DNA of 64,000 bases from Hydrogenophaga sp. (GTDB lineage: Bacteria; Pseudomonadota; Gammaproteobacteria; Burkholderiales; Burkholderiaceae_C): contig NZ_JADMKB010000027.1 of NCBI RefSeq assembly GCF_018780075.1, positions 87,526 to 151,525 of the forward strand, written 5' to 3'. Below the pieces are notes generated by a model that made no database searches, was not told where the DNA came from, and saw only the letters and a list, made by a program, of their open reading frames with translations. Each line of letters starts with the position of its first letter. Positions within the stretch are counted from its first letter, which is position 1. Shown here in pieces: positions 53,965-62,801 of the stretch. A program made the position numbers and the translations under genes.

Positions 53965-54933
53965 TCAGGCGCCCTGCAGGGCGCCGAATTCTTCGGGGGG
54001 GGCCACCGTCACACCCACGTTCAGCGCGTGGCGAGCACCGCCCTGGATGACGCCGCGCATGGGCGAGACGTCGGAGAAGTCGCGTCCGGTGGCGAGGGTC
54101 ACGTATTCCTCACCCGGGCTGCCCTGGCCACTGCGGTTGTTGGTGGGGTCGAAGTGAAACCACAGGCCCTCGGGCGCGGCGGGTTTGCCGTCGGTGGCCT
54201 CGTCGGTGCTGGCGGGCAGCGGCGCGTAGACCGACACCCAGGCGTGTGAGGCGTCCGCGCCGATCAGGCGCGGCTTGCCGGGCGGTGGCTGGGTGAGCAG
54301 GTAGCCGCTCACGTAGCGCGCGGGCAGGCCCAGGCTGCGCAGGCAGCCGAGCATGATGTGGGCGAAGTCCTGGCACACGCCCTTGCCCTGTTTCAGCGCC
54401 ACCAGCGCGGGGGTGTTCACCTCGGTGCTGGCGGTCTTGTATTCCATCTCGCCGTGGATGCGTTCCATCAGCGCCTGCACCGCTTCGAGCAGCGGCAGGC
54501 CGGGCCTGAACGCCGGGCGGGCGAAGGCGATGAAAGCGTCGTCGCGCGGCACACAGGGCGAGGCGAACAGGAATTCGCTCGCGGGGTCGTAGGGTGCGCC
54601 GGCGCGGTAGCGGAAGTGGTTGCGGGCGCGCTCCCAGCTCAGCGCGGTCCATGCGTCGTCGTCGGGCAGGGGGCCGGGCTCATGGGTCTCGATCAGGCTG
54701 TCGGCCTCCACCACCAGCGTTTCGTGCGGGGCCTGCAACGAGAAAAAGGTGCGCTGGTTGCCGAACACGTCGGTGGTCTGGCTGCGCGCCGCGGGCTCGG
54801 GCTTCACGCGCAGCGCATGGGCCTGCACCGCCTGCGTGGGCGTGTCCACCGGCGAGAGGTGCACCATGTGCTGCGCCATGTCCACGCTGCCGTGGTAGCG
54901 GTAGGTGGTGGTGTGCAAGATTCTTAGCAGCAT
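53965..54933 (-). CDS. Transglutaminase-like protein (cluster component 1)
   Basis: A protein of 322 residues. The N-terminal beta domain (LRILHTTTYRYHGSVDMAQH) precedes the transglutaminase core. The catalytic triad is Cys187 (GVCQDFAH), His230 (ASHAWVSVY) and Asp262 (FHFDPTNN). There is no signal peptide, so it is cytoplasmic. It is the third gene of the cluster read from the left end of the cp-ATP-grasp operon. Bacterial proteins of this kind act as peptidases or amide-forming enzymes. Association with ATP-grasp, alpha-E and DUF2126 proteins suggests a shared peptide-modification pathway. Confidence 0.93.
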   Translation of the reverse strand: MLLRILHTTTYRYHGSVDMAQHMVHLSPVDTPTQAVQAHALRVKPEPAARSQTTDVFGNQRTFFSLQAPHETLVVEADSLIETHEPGPLPDDDAWTALSWERARNHFRYRAGAPYDPASEFLFASPCVPRDDAFIAFARPAFRPGLPLLEAVQALMERIHGEMEYKTASTEVNTPALVALKQGKGVCQDFAHIMLGCLRSLGLPARYVSGYLLTQPPPGKPRLIGADASHAWVSVYAPLPASTDEATDGKPAAPEGLWFHFDPTNNRSGQGSPGEEYVTLATGRDFSDVSPMRGVIQGGARHALNVGVTVAPPEEFGALQGA

Positions 54934-54963
54934 GACCGGGGTGAGGTGATTGGGTATGGACCG

Positions 54964-55054
54964 GGAACACCGCGGAACCGGCTTTGCCGGGCCGCTGGTG
55001 TTGCCCCTTGAAGGGCGGAGCGGCTACGCGCAGCGAGCAAGCGATGGGGGTGGG
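54964..55054. repeat. Dispersed GC-rich palindromic intergenic element (copy 12)
   Basis: It contains GCGGAACCGGCTTTGCCGGG, CCCCTTGAAGGGCGG and CGCGCAGCGAGC, between two genes of the transglutaminase cluster. Confidence 0.6.
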
Positions 55055-57724
55055 TCACAAGCTCTGGTTCTTGCGGTCGGCGTGGCTGAAGTGCAGGCGG
55101 GTGATCTCTTCCGAGAGTTCGCCGGCCGCGTCTTCGCAGTCTTCCAGCAGGGCTTCCAGGTCGCCCCAGTGGCGCTCGCCTTCGGGGTGGCGCTGCCAGT
55201 TGCTCAGGTCGGCGAGCACCCAGGTGTCGGGGTCGGGCAGGCCCTGGGCGAGCACGGCGTCTTGCGGCGTGGCGCTTTGCGAGAGCTTGGCCAGGCGTGA
55301 TCTCAATGTCTGCACCACCCAGGCCAGCGAGCGCGGGTTGTCGCGGTCCATCACCAGCAGGTCGATCAGCGCCACCATGTCGCGGCGCTGCTGGTACTGG
55401 GCATGGAAGGTGATGGTGCTGTCGAACAGCGCCACCACGGCCTCGAAGCCGGCCTGGTCGTGCAGGCAGCCGTGTTCCAGGCTGAGCATGAGCGCGCGCG
55501 AGAGGGTGATGAGGCGTTCGATGTGGCGGCCCACCGAGAGCAGGCGCCAGCCACTGTCGCGCACCATGCGGTCGGTCTGTGCGCCGGTGATGGCGGCCAG
55601 CAGCTCGCTGGCGTTTTGCAGCGCGGCCAGGGCTTCGGTGGTGGCGTATTCGGCGTCAGCGGCCATGCTGGCGCAGTCGCTTGCGAAGCCGGCTTCGGTG
55701 CGCTCGATCAGGTTCCAGTGTTCTTGCGACAGGCGCTCGCGCACCTGCGCCGCCGAGGCCTTGAGTGCGCGCAGGTTGAAGCCCACGCTGAACGTTTGCC
55801 CGGCCAGCGGTGTGCCGGGCGCGGGCGAGAGGCCGGCCATGAGCGAGCGTGCGAACACGCGGGCCGATTGTTCGGCAGCGGGCACGTCGGGCAGCACCAG
55901 CGAGTTTTCGTGTGCGGTGGCCGAGAGCCAGGCCATCAGCGGCCTGGAGTTGGGCTCTTCACCGCCCAGGTGGGTGAGCACGATCTGCGCGAGGCGGATG
56001 CTGTTTTCAGCGCGCTCGGTGTAGCGCCCGAGCCAGAACAGGTTTTCGGCCGCGCGGCTGGTGACCGGGCGTTTGTGCTGCGCCAGCGCCATGGTGCTGG
56101 GCGCGCTTTGCAGCAGGCTGGTGTGGTCCACCGTGCCTTCGGTCTGCACCCAGCAGTCGGCGCTGCTGCCGCCGCGCTGCATGGACGCCATGAGCTGGCC
56201 GCGCGGCGCCAGGCGCACCAGGCCACCGGGCAGCATGCGCCAGCTCTGCGGGCCGTCGGCCAGCGCGAACACGCGCAGCATGGCCGAGCGCGGGATCAGG
56301 TGCTCGCCGGTCCAGGTGGGCGTTTGCGAGAGTGGCAGCCAGGCCTGGACGGTGTAGTCGTCGGGGTGCCGCACCATGCGCCCCGACCATTCGTCGAGCT
56401 CGCGCGCTTTCAGGCTCTGGCCCATGGCGGTGTCGCGGCCCGACTGTGGGTAGGTGGGCTTGATCACGCTGTCCTTGAGCAGTGGCAGCACCTCGCGCAG
56501 CGCGGCGTCTTCACCGCACCACCAGGTGGCGAGCGAGGGCATGGCCAGTTCTTCGCCCAGCAGGTGGCGGCTGATCGCGGGCAGGAAGCCCAGCAGCGCG
56601 CTCGATTCGAGCGGGGCCGAGCCCGGTGCGTTGGCCAGCAGCAGGTTGCCCGCGCGCAGCACCTGCAGCAGGCCGGGCACGCCCAGGCGCGAGTCGGAGC
56701 GCAGCTCCAGAGGATCGAGCCACTCGTCGTCGAGCCGCTTGATCAGCGCGTGCACCGGCTCCAGGCCGCTGAGCGTCTTGAGATAGAGGCGCTGGTCGCG
56801 CACGGTGAGGTCGTTGCCCTCCACCAGCGTGAGGCCGAGGTAACGCGCGAGGTAGGCGTGTTCGAAATAGGTTTCGTTGTACGGGCCAGGCGTGAGCAGC
56901 GCGATGCGCGCGTTCTCGCCTTCGGGGGCCATGGCCTTGATGCCGTCCATGAGCGCGCGGTAGCTCGCGGCCAGGCGCTGCACCTTCATGCCGGCAAAGG
57001 CCTTGGGGAACTGGCGCGCGATGGCGATGCGGTTTTCCAGCAGGTAGCCCAGGCCCGAGGGCGCCTGCGTGCGCTGGCCCACCACCCACCAGCGACCGTC
57101 CGGTCCGTGGGCCAGATCGAAGGCGACGATGTGCAGCCAGGTGCCGCCCACGGGCTTGACCCCCTGCATGGCGCGCAGGTAGCCCGGATGGCCTTGCACC
57201 AGGGCGGCCGGCAGCAGGGCGCGCTGGAGCAGCTCGCGCTTCCCGTACAGGTCGGCCATCATGGCGTTGAGCAGGCGGGTGCGCTGCAACACGCCGGCCT
57301 CGATCTTCGCCCAGTCCTGCGGGCTCACGATCATCGGGAAGAGGTCCAGCGCCCAGGGGCGCTGCTGGCCGGTGGCGGCGTCGGCGTAGACGTTGTAGGT
57401 GACGCCGTTGTCCCGGATCTGGCGCTGCAGGTTGTCGTTGCGGCGGTTCAGGTCGGCCAGGCCGTCGGTGCCGACGTGGTCGAAGAAACTGGCCCAGGTG
57501 GGCGCCAGGTCGTCGGTGCCGGGCTGGCGCAGCTCGTCGCGGTGGCCCGCGTCGGCCGCCATGGAGAACGACAAGGCCCAGTCCCGGGGAGAGTCGGGGC
57601 TGAGATCGTCAAACAGGGAGTCTCTGGATTCTTCTGGGGTCACGGCTTTGGAGTATGCACGGGCGGGCACTTCGGGTGGTGCCGCCGGTGCATCTTCATC
57701 GCCTTGACCCGTGGTGTCCTTCAC
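55055..57724 (-). CDS. Circularly permuted ATP-grasp protein fused to an alpha-E domain
   Basis: A protein of 889 residues. About residues 75-530 are the circularly permuted type-2 ATP-grasp domain (family motifs GPYNETYFEHAYLARYLGL, VEGNDLTVRDQRLYLKTL and FVFVLADGPQSW-like segments). About residues 545-885 are the helical alpha-E domain (SRAAENLFWLGRYTERAENS and SGWRLLSVGRHIERLITLSR). In most genomes these two are separate neighbouring genes, so this is a fused form. The ATP-grasp part should form an amide or ester bond using ATP. The start is GTG 57724, without a clear ribosome binding site; the first 70 residues are low complexity. Confidence 0.93.
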   Translation of the reverse strand: MKDTTGQGDEDAPAAPPEVPARAYSKAVTPEESRDSLFDDLSPDSPRDWALSFSMAADAGHRDELRQPGTDDLAPTWASFFDHVGTDGLADLNRRNDNLQRQIRDNGVTYNVYADAATGQQRPWALDLFPMIVSPQDWAKIEAGVLQRTRLLNAMMADLYGKRELLQRALLPAALVQGHPGYLRAMQGVKPVGGTWLHIVAFDLAHGPDGRWWVVGQRTQAPSGLGYLLENRIAIARQFPKAFAGMKVQRLAASYRALMDGIKAMAPEGENARIALLTPGPYNETYFEHAYLARYLGLTLVEGNDLTVRDQRLYLKTLSGLEPVHALIKRLDDEWLDPLELRSDSRLGVPGLLQVLRAGNLLLANAPGSAPLESSALLGFLPAISRHLLGEELAMPSLATWWCGEDAALREVLPLLKDSVIKPTYPQSGRDTAMGQSLKARELDEWSGRMVRHPDDYTVQAWLPLSQTPTWTGEHLIPRSAMLRVFALADGPQSWRMLPGGLVRLAPRGQLMASMQRGGSSADCWVQTEGTVDHTSLLQSAPSTMALAQHKRPVTSRAAENLFWLGRYTERAENSIRLAQIVLTHLGGEEPNSRPLMAWLSATAHENSLVLPDVPAAEQSARVFARSLMAGLSPAPGTPLAGQTFSVGFNLRALKASAAQVRERLSQEHWNLIERTEAGFASDCASMAADAEYATTEALAALQNASELLAAITGAQTDRMVRDSGWRLLSVGRHIERLITLSRALMLSLEHGCLHDQAGFEAVVALFDSTITFHAQYQQRRDMVALIDLLVMDRDNPRSLAWVVQTLRSRLAKLSQSATPQDAVLAQGLPDPDTWVLADLSNWQRHPEGERHWGDLEALLEDCEDAAGELSEEITRLHFSHADRKNQSL

Positions 57725-57769
57725 GTGAGCATCTTTTTGTCAGCGGCGCCGCGCTGGAAGTGTCTTCAA

Positions 57770-57915
57770 CCAGGCCAGCGCGGAACCTGCTTTGACGGGC
57801 CGCTGCTGGCGCCCCCCGGGGGGCTGAGAGCCGCGGCTCCAAGCCTGCCTGCGCAGGCTTGGACGTGTTCGCAGTGCGTCGCCTCTGGCATCGCCCCCTC
57901 GCATGGGCGGCGCAG
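57770..57915. repeat. Dispersed GC-rich palindromic intergenic element (copy 13)
   Basis: A long and degraded copy. It contains GCGGAACCTGCTTTGACGGG, CCCCCCGGGGGG, AAGCCTGCCTGCGCAGGCTT and a terminal GCGGCGCAGGGG. It fills the 194-bp gap between two cluster genes. Confidence 0.5.
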
Positions 57916-57918
57916 GGG

Positions 57919-60900
57919 TCAATGCCGGAGATCGAGCGTGAACGGGAACTCGCGGCTGTGCGTGGCCGGGGCCACGTTCATCTTGCCCGTGGTGTGGCCC
58001 ATCTGGAAGAAGCGCGACAGGCGCCGGCTTTCGGCCTCGTAGGCGTTGATCGGGAAGGTGTCGTAGTTGCGGCCACCGGGGTGGGCCACGTGGTACTGGC
58101 AACCGCCCATGGACTTGTTCATCCAGGTGTCCACGATGTCGAAGGTCAGCGGTGCGTGCGCCGGGATCGACGGGTGCAGCGCCGACGGCGGGCTCCAGGC
58201 CTTGTAGCGCACACCCGAGACGAATTCGCCCACGGTGCCGGTGCTCTGCAGGGGCACGGCTCGGCCGTTGCAGGTGACGACGTAGCGGCTGTCGTTGTAG
58301 CCGGAGACGCGCACCTCGATGCGCTCCAGCGACGAATCGACATAGCGCACGGTGCCACCGGGCGCGCCTTCTTCGCCCATCACATGCCACGGCTCCAGCG
58401 CGCTGCGCAAGGTCAGCTCGATGCCGCGCGCGGCCACCTGGCCCACCAGCGGGAAGCGGAACTCGAAGTGCGGCTCGAACCAGGCCATGTCCAGCGGGTA
58501 GCCGAACTCGGCGAGGTCGGCCAGCACGTCTTCGAAGTCCATGCGGATGAAGGTGGGCAGCACGAAGCGGTCGTGCAGCTCGGTGCCCCAGCGCGTGAGC
58601 TTCTGGCTGAACGGTTTCTGCCAGAAGCGCGACACCAGCGCGCGCAGCAGCAGCTGCTGGGCGATGCTCATGCGGGCGTGCGGCGGCATTTCAAACGCGC
58701 GCAGTTCCAGCAAGCCCAGGCGGCCGGTGCTGGAGTCGGGCGAGAAGAGCTTGTCGATGCAGAACTCGCTGCGGTGCGTGTTGCCGGTGGCGTCGATCAG
58801 GATGTTGCGCAGCGTTCTATCGACCAACCACGGAGGCATGTTTTGCCCGTAGGTCTGGCGGTTCTTCTCGATCTCCTGCAGCGCGATCTCCAGCTCGTAC
58901 AGCTGGTCGTTGCGTGCTTCGTCCACGCGCGGGGCCTGGCTGGTCGGGCCGATGAACATGCCGCTGAACAGGTAAGAGAGCGACGGGTGGTTGTGCCAGT
59001 ACGCGACCAGGCTGCCCAGCAGCTCGGGCCGGCGCAGGAAGGGCGAATCGGCCGGCGTGGCGCCGCCGAGCACGAAGTGGTTGCCGCCGCCGGTGCCGGT
59101 GTGGCGGCCGTCGGTCATGAACTTCTCGGCGCACAGGCGCGTCTGGTGCGCGGCCTCGTACAGAAACTCGGTGCGCTCGACCAGCTCGTCCCAGCTGCTG
59201 CTGGGGTGGATGTTCACTTCGATCACGCCCGGGTCGGGCGTGACCTGCAGCATCTTCAGGCGCGGGTCGCGCGGCGGCGGGTAGCCTTCGAGCACGATGG
59301 TCACGCCCAGCTGCTCGGCCGTGTCCTCGACCGCCGAGAGCAGGTCCAGGTAGTCTTCGAGACGCTGCATGGGTGGCATGAACACATAGAGGTGCTGCGT
59401 CTTGCCGCCGCCGGCTTTTTCGGCCTTGGGGCCATTGGCGCGGTGCGGGTCGCGCGACTCGACCACAAGCGCGGTGCGGGTCAGCCAGGCGGCCGACTCG
59501 TTGCGCTGCGGGAACTTCGCCGACAGGGTCTGCGCCGGCGCGGCGCCCGGGCCGGGCTGGCCGGCCGCCGGGTCATCGGCGGACGCGCCGCTGGCATGGA
59601 AGTCCGCGCCCTGCATGGACACCATGCCGCCTTCGGCGAAACCACCGCCCACCTGGTGCGGCGACACCTGGTGTTTCACGGTGGCGCCGCTGGGCAGCGG
59701 GTCGCGCGCGGTGTGCGGGTCTTGCTCGATGTGGTACGGGTAGTCGGCGGCCGAGACCCAGGGCAGCGAATCGAGCGGCAGGCGGTAGCCCATGGGCGAA
59801 TCGCCGGGCACGAGGTACATGCGCTCGTCGCGGAAGAACCAGGGGCCGGTGGACCACACCGTGCCCGAGACGCGGTGGTAGCTCTCGCCTCCCTGGCCGT
59901 TGCCCGACGGTGGGATGTGGCCATTGGCTTGCAGCGGCAGCACGTAGCCCACGGTGGCGTCCAGTCCTTGCGTGAAGACACGGCGCAGGCGCGCGCGCTC
60001 CAGCTCGTCGTCGAGCTTCGCGTCGAACGGATCCACGTTCACGGGCAGGCGGCGTTCGCGCCAGAGGAAGTACCAGGTGTCCTCGTAACCGGGGGTGATG
60101 TAGTGGGTGGACAGGCCGAGCTTGCGTGCCAGGGCCTGGGTGAATCGCTGGGCGTCTTCGCTGTCGTACTTGGCAGCGTCTCGCTCATCGGCCAGCAGGG
60201 CCGGGTTGTGCCAGCAGGGCTCGCCGTCGGCGCGCCAGAAGATCGAGAGCGCCCAGCGCGGCAACTGCTCGCCGGGGTACCACTTGCCCTGTCCCATGTG
60301 CACGAAACCGCCGTGGCCGTATTGCTCGCGCAGGCGGCCCAGCAGTTCGGTGGCGTAGCCGCGTTTGGTGGGGCCGAGGGCGTCGGTGTTCCACTCGGCA
60401 GCGTCGCGGTCGGTCACGGCCACGTAGGTCGGCTCACCGCCCATGGTGAGGCGCACGTCGTGCTTCACCAGATCGGCATCGACCTGCTTGCCCAGGGCGA
60501 CCACGCTCTCCCACTGTTCTTCGGTGTAGGGCTTGGTCACACGCGGCGATTCGTAGACGCGGGTCACGCCCATGTGGTGCTCGAACTCGACCTCGCACTT
60601 GTCCATGGCGCCTTCCACCGGCGCAGCGCTCGACGGCTGCGGCGTGCAGGCCAGCGGGATGTGGCCTTCACCGGCGAGCAGGCCGGACGTGGGGTCGAGA
60701 CCGATCCAGCCGGCGCCCGGCAGGAAGACCTCGCACCAGGCGTGCAGGTCGGTGAAGTCTTTCTCGGGGCCGCTCGGGCCGTCGATGCTCTTCACGTCGG
60801 GCGCGAGCTGGATCAGGTAGCCCGAGACGAAGCGCGCGGCCAGACCGAGGTGGCGCAGCATCTGCACCAGCAGCCAGCCGGTGTCGCGGCAGGAGCCGCT

Positions 60901-61428
60901 CTTGAGCTTGAGCGTCTGCTCGGGCGTCTGCACGCCCGGCTCCATGCGGATGGTGTACGAGATGTCGCGCTGGAGCATCTGGTTCACATCGACCAGGAAG
61001 TCGATGGTGCGGCGCTTTTTCAGGTCCACCTGGGCGAGGTAGGCCTTGAGTTCGTCGGTCAGCGGCGCGGTGGCGAGGTAGGGCGCGAGCTCCTGGGTCT
61101 GCGAGGCTTCGTAGGTGAAGGGGTATTCCTCGGCGCGCGGCTCCAGGAAGAAGTCGAACGGGTTGTGCACGGCCATCTCGACCACCAGGTCGATCGTGAC
61201 CTTGAACTCGGTGGTGGGCTCGGGGAACACCAGGCGGGCCTGGTAGTTGGCGAACGGGTCCTGCTGCCAGTTGATGAAATGGCCCGCGGGTTCGATCTTC
61301 TGCGAGTACGACAGCACCTTGGTGCGGCTGTGCGGCGCGGGGCGCAGGCGCACCACCTGGGGGCCGAGTTTGACCAGGCGGTCGTACCGATAATGGGTGA
61401 TGTGGCTCAGGGCAACGTGGATGGCCAT
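57919..61428 (-). CDS. Transglutaminase fused to DUF2126 (glutamine-synthetase-like) domain
   Basis: A protein of 1169 residues. Residues 1-290 are a transglutaminase domain like the one at 53965, with Cys180 (SGSCRDTGW), His229 (LHAWCEVF) and Asp245 (GLDPTSG). The rest is the DUF2126 region (DVRLTMGGEPTYVAVTDRDA, GLSTHYITPGYEDTWYFLWR, GGGNHFVLGGATPADSPFL). By published comparison (Iyer and others on amidoligases) it belongs to a glutamine-synthetase/GCS-like carboxylate-amine ligase group. It would join an amine to a carboxylate. It is the first gene of the cluster and diverges from comEC. ATG 61428 gives the family start MAIHVALSHITHYRYD. Confidence 0.93.
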   Translation of the reverse strand: MAIHVALSHITHYRYDRLVKLGPQVVRLRPAPHSRTKVLSYSQKIEPAGHFINWQQDPFANYQARLVFPEPTTEFKVTIDLVVEMAVHNPFDFFLEPRAEEYPFTYEASQTQELAPYLATAPLTDELKAYLAQVDLKKRRTIDFLVDVNQMLQRDISYTIRMEPGVQTPEQTLKLKSGSCRDTGWLLVQMLRHLGLAARFVSGYLIQLAPDVKSIDGPSGPEKDFTDLHAWCEVFLPGAGWIGLDPTSGLLAGEGHIPLACTPQPSSAAPVEGAMDKCEVEFEHHMGVTRVYESPRVTKPYTEEQWESVVALGKQVDADLVKHDVRLTMGGEPTYVAVTDRDAAEWNTDALGPTKRGYATELLGRLREQYGHGGFVHMGQGKWYPGEQLPRWALSIFWRADGEPCWHNPALLADERDAAKYDSEDAQRFTQALARKLGLSTHYITPGYEDTWYFLWRERRLPVNVDPFDAKLDDELERARLRRVFTQGLDATVGYVLPLQANGHIPPSGNGQGGESYHRVSGTVWSTGPWFFRDERMYLVPGDSPMGYRLPLDSLPWVSAADYPYHIEQDPHTARDPLPSGATVKHQVSPHQVGGGFAEGGMVSMQGADFHASGASADDPAAGQPGPGAAPAQTLSAKFPQRNESAAWLTRTALVVESRDPHRANGPKAEKAGGGKTQHLYVFMPPMQRLEDYLDLLSAVEDTAEQLGVTIVLEGYPPPRDPRLKMLQVTPDPGVIEVNIHPSSSWDELVERTEFLYEAAHQTRLCAEKFMTDGRHTGTGGGNHFVLGGATPADSPFLRRPELLGSLVAYWHNHPSLSYLFSGMFIGPTSQAPRVDEARNDQLYELEIALQEIEKNRQTYGQNMPPWLVDRTLRNILIDATGNTHRSEFCIDKLFSPDSSTGRLGLLELRAFEMPPHARMSIAQQLLLRALVSRFWQKPFSQKLTRWGTELHDRFVLPTFIRMDFEDVLADLAEFGYPLDMAWFEPHFEFRFPLVGQVAARGIELTLRSALEPWHVMGEEGAPGGTVRYVDSSLERIEVRVSGYNDSRYVVTCNGRAVPLQSTGTVGEFVSGVRYKAWSPPSALHPSIPAHAPLTFDIVDTWMNKSMGGCQYHVAHPGGRNYDTFPINAYEAESRRLSRFFQMGHTTGKMNVAPATHSREFPFTLDLRH

Positions 61429-61557
61429 GCTGGGATCACTTTCAACAGGGAGGCAAAAAATGGTGGTGCAGGCGACATGGCAGCCCGCAGGGCTCAGGCG
61501 TGGGCTAGCAAGTCCCGCGCCATCGCAGTATGAACGGGTGGCGGGCAGTTCGCCACC

Positions 61558-62320
61558 GTGCCCGGCCTGAACATGGCCTGGGTCGTGCTGGCGGTCCTGC
61601 CCGGCTGGGTGCTGGGCGTGGCGCTGCAACTCCAGCAGGCGGCGCTGTGGCCGATGCGGGTGTATGCGCTCGGGCTGCTGGGTGCCGCTGCGCTGGGTGG
61701 GCTGGCCCTGGTGGTGGGCCGACGCGGAAACGGGTGGCCCGCCATCGGTGTCGGCATCGCCCTGTGCGCGGGCGCCCTGGCGGGTGGGGGACTGACGGGG
61801 GTGCGGGCCGCGCATTTTGCGGCCCAGGCGCTGCCCCCGGCGCTCGAGGGCATCGACATCGAGGTCACGGGGCGCGTGGCCTCGCTGCCGCAACGCGGCG
61901 CCGACGGCGTGCGCTTCGAGTTCGCGCTGGAGTCCGCGGCCCGGGGCGGTCAGGCCCTGCGCCTGCCCGCCTTGCTGCAGCTGGGCTGGTACAGCCGGGG
62001 TGCGGTCGGCGCCGGGCCGGTCTGGCGTGCCGGTGATCGCTGGCGCCTGACCGTGCGCCTGCGCCGTCCGCACGGCAACAGCAACCCCCATGGTTTCGAC
62101 CGCGAGCGCTGGCTCTGGGAGAACGGCATCGGCGCCACCGGTTACGTGCGCAACGGGCCGCGTGATCCCCGGCCGGTGTTTCTGGGCGCCAGTGGGTGGC
62201 ACCCCGTGGAGGCCGCGAGGCAGGCGGTGAGCGAGCGCATCCACCAGCGGGTGGACGATGCGCGCAGCGCCGGCGTGCTGGCCGCGCTGGTGGTGGGCGA
62301 TCAGAGCGCCATCGACCTGG
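61558..62320 (+). pseudogene. comEC: comEC/rec2 competence channel gene, truncated by insertion
   Basis: About 255 codons of the N-terminus remain. There are hydrophobic helices from GLNMAWVVLAVLPGWVLGVA onward, then the DUF4131-type OB region (EVTGRVASLPQRGADGVRFEF, GDRWRLTVRLRRPHG, HGFDRERWLWENGIGATGYV) and AALVVGDQSAID. A full ComEC (about 750-850 residues) continues from there into the competence domain. Here the sequence changes to unrelated DNA right after AIDL at about 62318 and the frame ends at 62358. The start is GTG 61558 or ATG 61573. Natural transformation through this gene should be lost unless the remainder is intact and expressed elsewhere. Confidence 0.85.
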
Positions 62321-62322
62321 AG

Positions 62323-62346
62323 ACAAACAATAAAGTTGTACTCTGG
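62323..62346 (+). repeat. Terminal repeat 1 (putative transposase-binding site)
   Basis: A 24-bp unit: ACAA followed by ACAATAAAGTTGTACTCTGG (62327-62346). Identical to repeat 3. Confidence 0.75.
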
Positions 62347-62384
62347 CTCTCTCTATGAAAGAGCCTCAGTCTTTGAGAAAAATT

Positions 62385-62404
62385 AACAAATGGTTGTACT
62401 CTGG
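62385..62404 (+). repeat. Terminal repeat 2 (putative transposase-binding site)
   Basis: A diverged unit, AACAAATGGTTGTACTCTGG, sharing TTGTACTCTGG with repeats 1 and 3. It ends 58 bp after repeat 1. Confidence 0.7.
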
Positions 62405-62425
62405 ACTTATGCACCCTCAGGACCA

Positions 62426-62449
62426 ACAAACAATAAAGTTGTACTCTGG
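62426..62449 (+). repeat. Terminal repeat 3 (putative transposase-binding site)
   Basis: The same 24-bp unit as repeat 1, 103 bp further in and 45 bp after repeat 2. The wide, uneven spacing is the pattern of a Tn7 left end. Confidence 0.75.
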
Positions 62450-62798
62450 CATGGGCGAGAGTGGATTCCTGTCGCGCCGTGACTGTTCGTGACCTATCGC
62501 GTCATGAACTTGGCTGGTGCCTCTTCTCTTTGTGTATGTCCTAGGTTATGGGACTGATTGCACCAAAATGGTGCTTCATCGCTTTTGGCGCCAGAGAATC
62601 CACCCAGTGACTTTCACATTGTGCGGACGATAGTTGCGGGTCTGGAGCTCATTTGACAAAGTTGAGGTACTGAAGCGACTTTGTCTTTCGAGTAGTTGTG
62701 TCCTTCTCCCATGACCCCCTAAGAAGCCCTGATGGAATCGTTCGTCAGAGCCTTTGTTGATTCGGGAGCTTCACGCAACGTAAATACCAGGGAGATGA
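62450..62798. other. Non-coding region of the element, two inverted repeats
   Basis: About 350 bases without a convincing gene. GCACCA-AAA-TGGTGC (62560-62574) is a perfect 6-bp palindrome. GACAAAGT (62655-62662) and ACTTTGTC (62678-62685) form a perfect 8-bp inverted repeat. The first arm overlaps TTGACA (62653-62658), a consensus -35, so the site may be an operator for the gene at 62802. No good -10 could be placed at 17 bp. Confidence 0.5.
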
Positions 62799-62801
62799 AT
62801 G

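Noticed and set aside
57859..61533. A 1224-residue open frame on the plus strand opposite the transglutaminase-DUF2126 gene
   Set aside because: It mirrors the codon bias of the true gene. The product is His/Arg/Val-rich without any domain; the minus-strand protein has two complete catalytic families.
61429..62244. Upstream extension of the DUF2126 gene (1441-residue frame)
   Set aside because: The extra part lies opposite comEC codons and has low-complexity composition. ATG 61428 gives the known N-terminus.
62318..62449. Reading the three repeats as an IS21-type end
   Set aside because: IS21 ends also carry repeated transposase sites, but the ACAATAAAG core and the cargo gene directly behind, instead of istA/istB, fit a Tn7-like element better. 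Not fully excluded.
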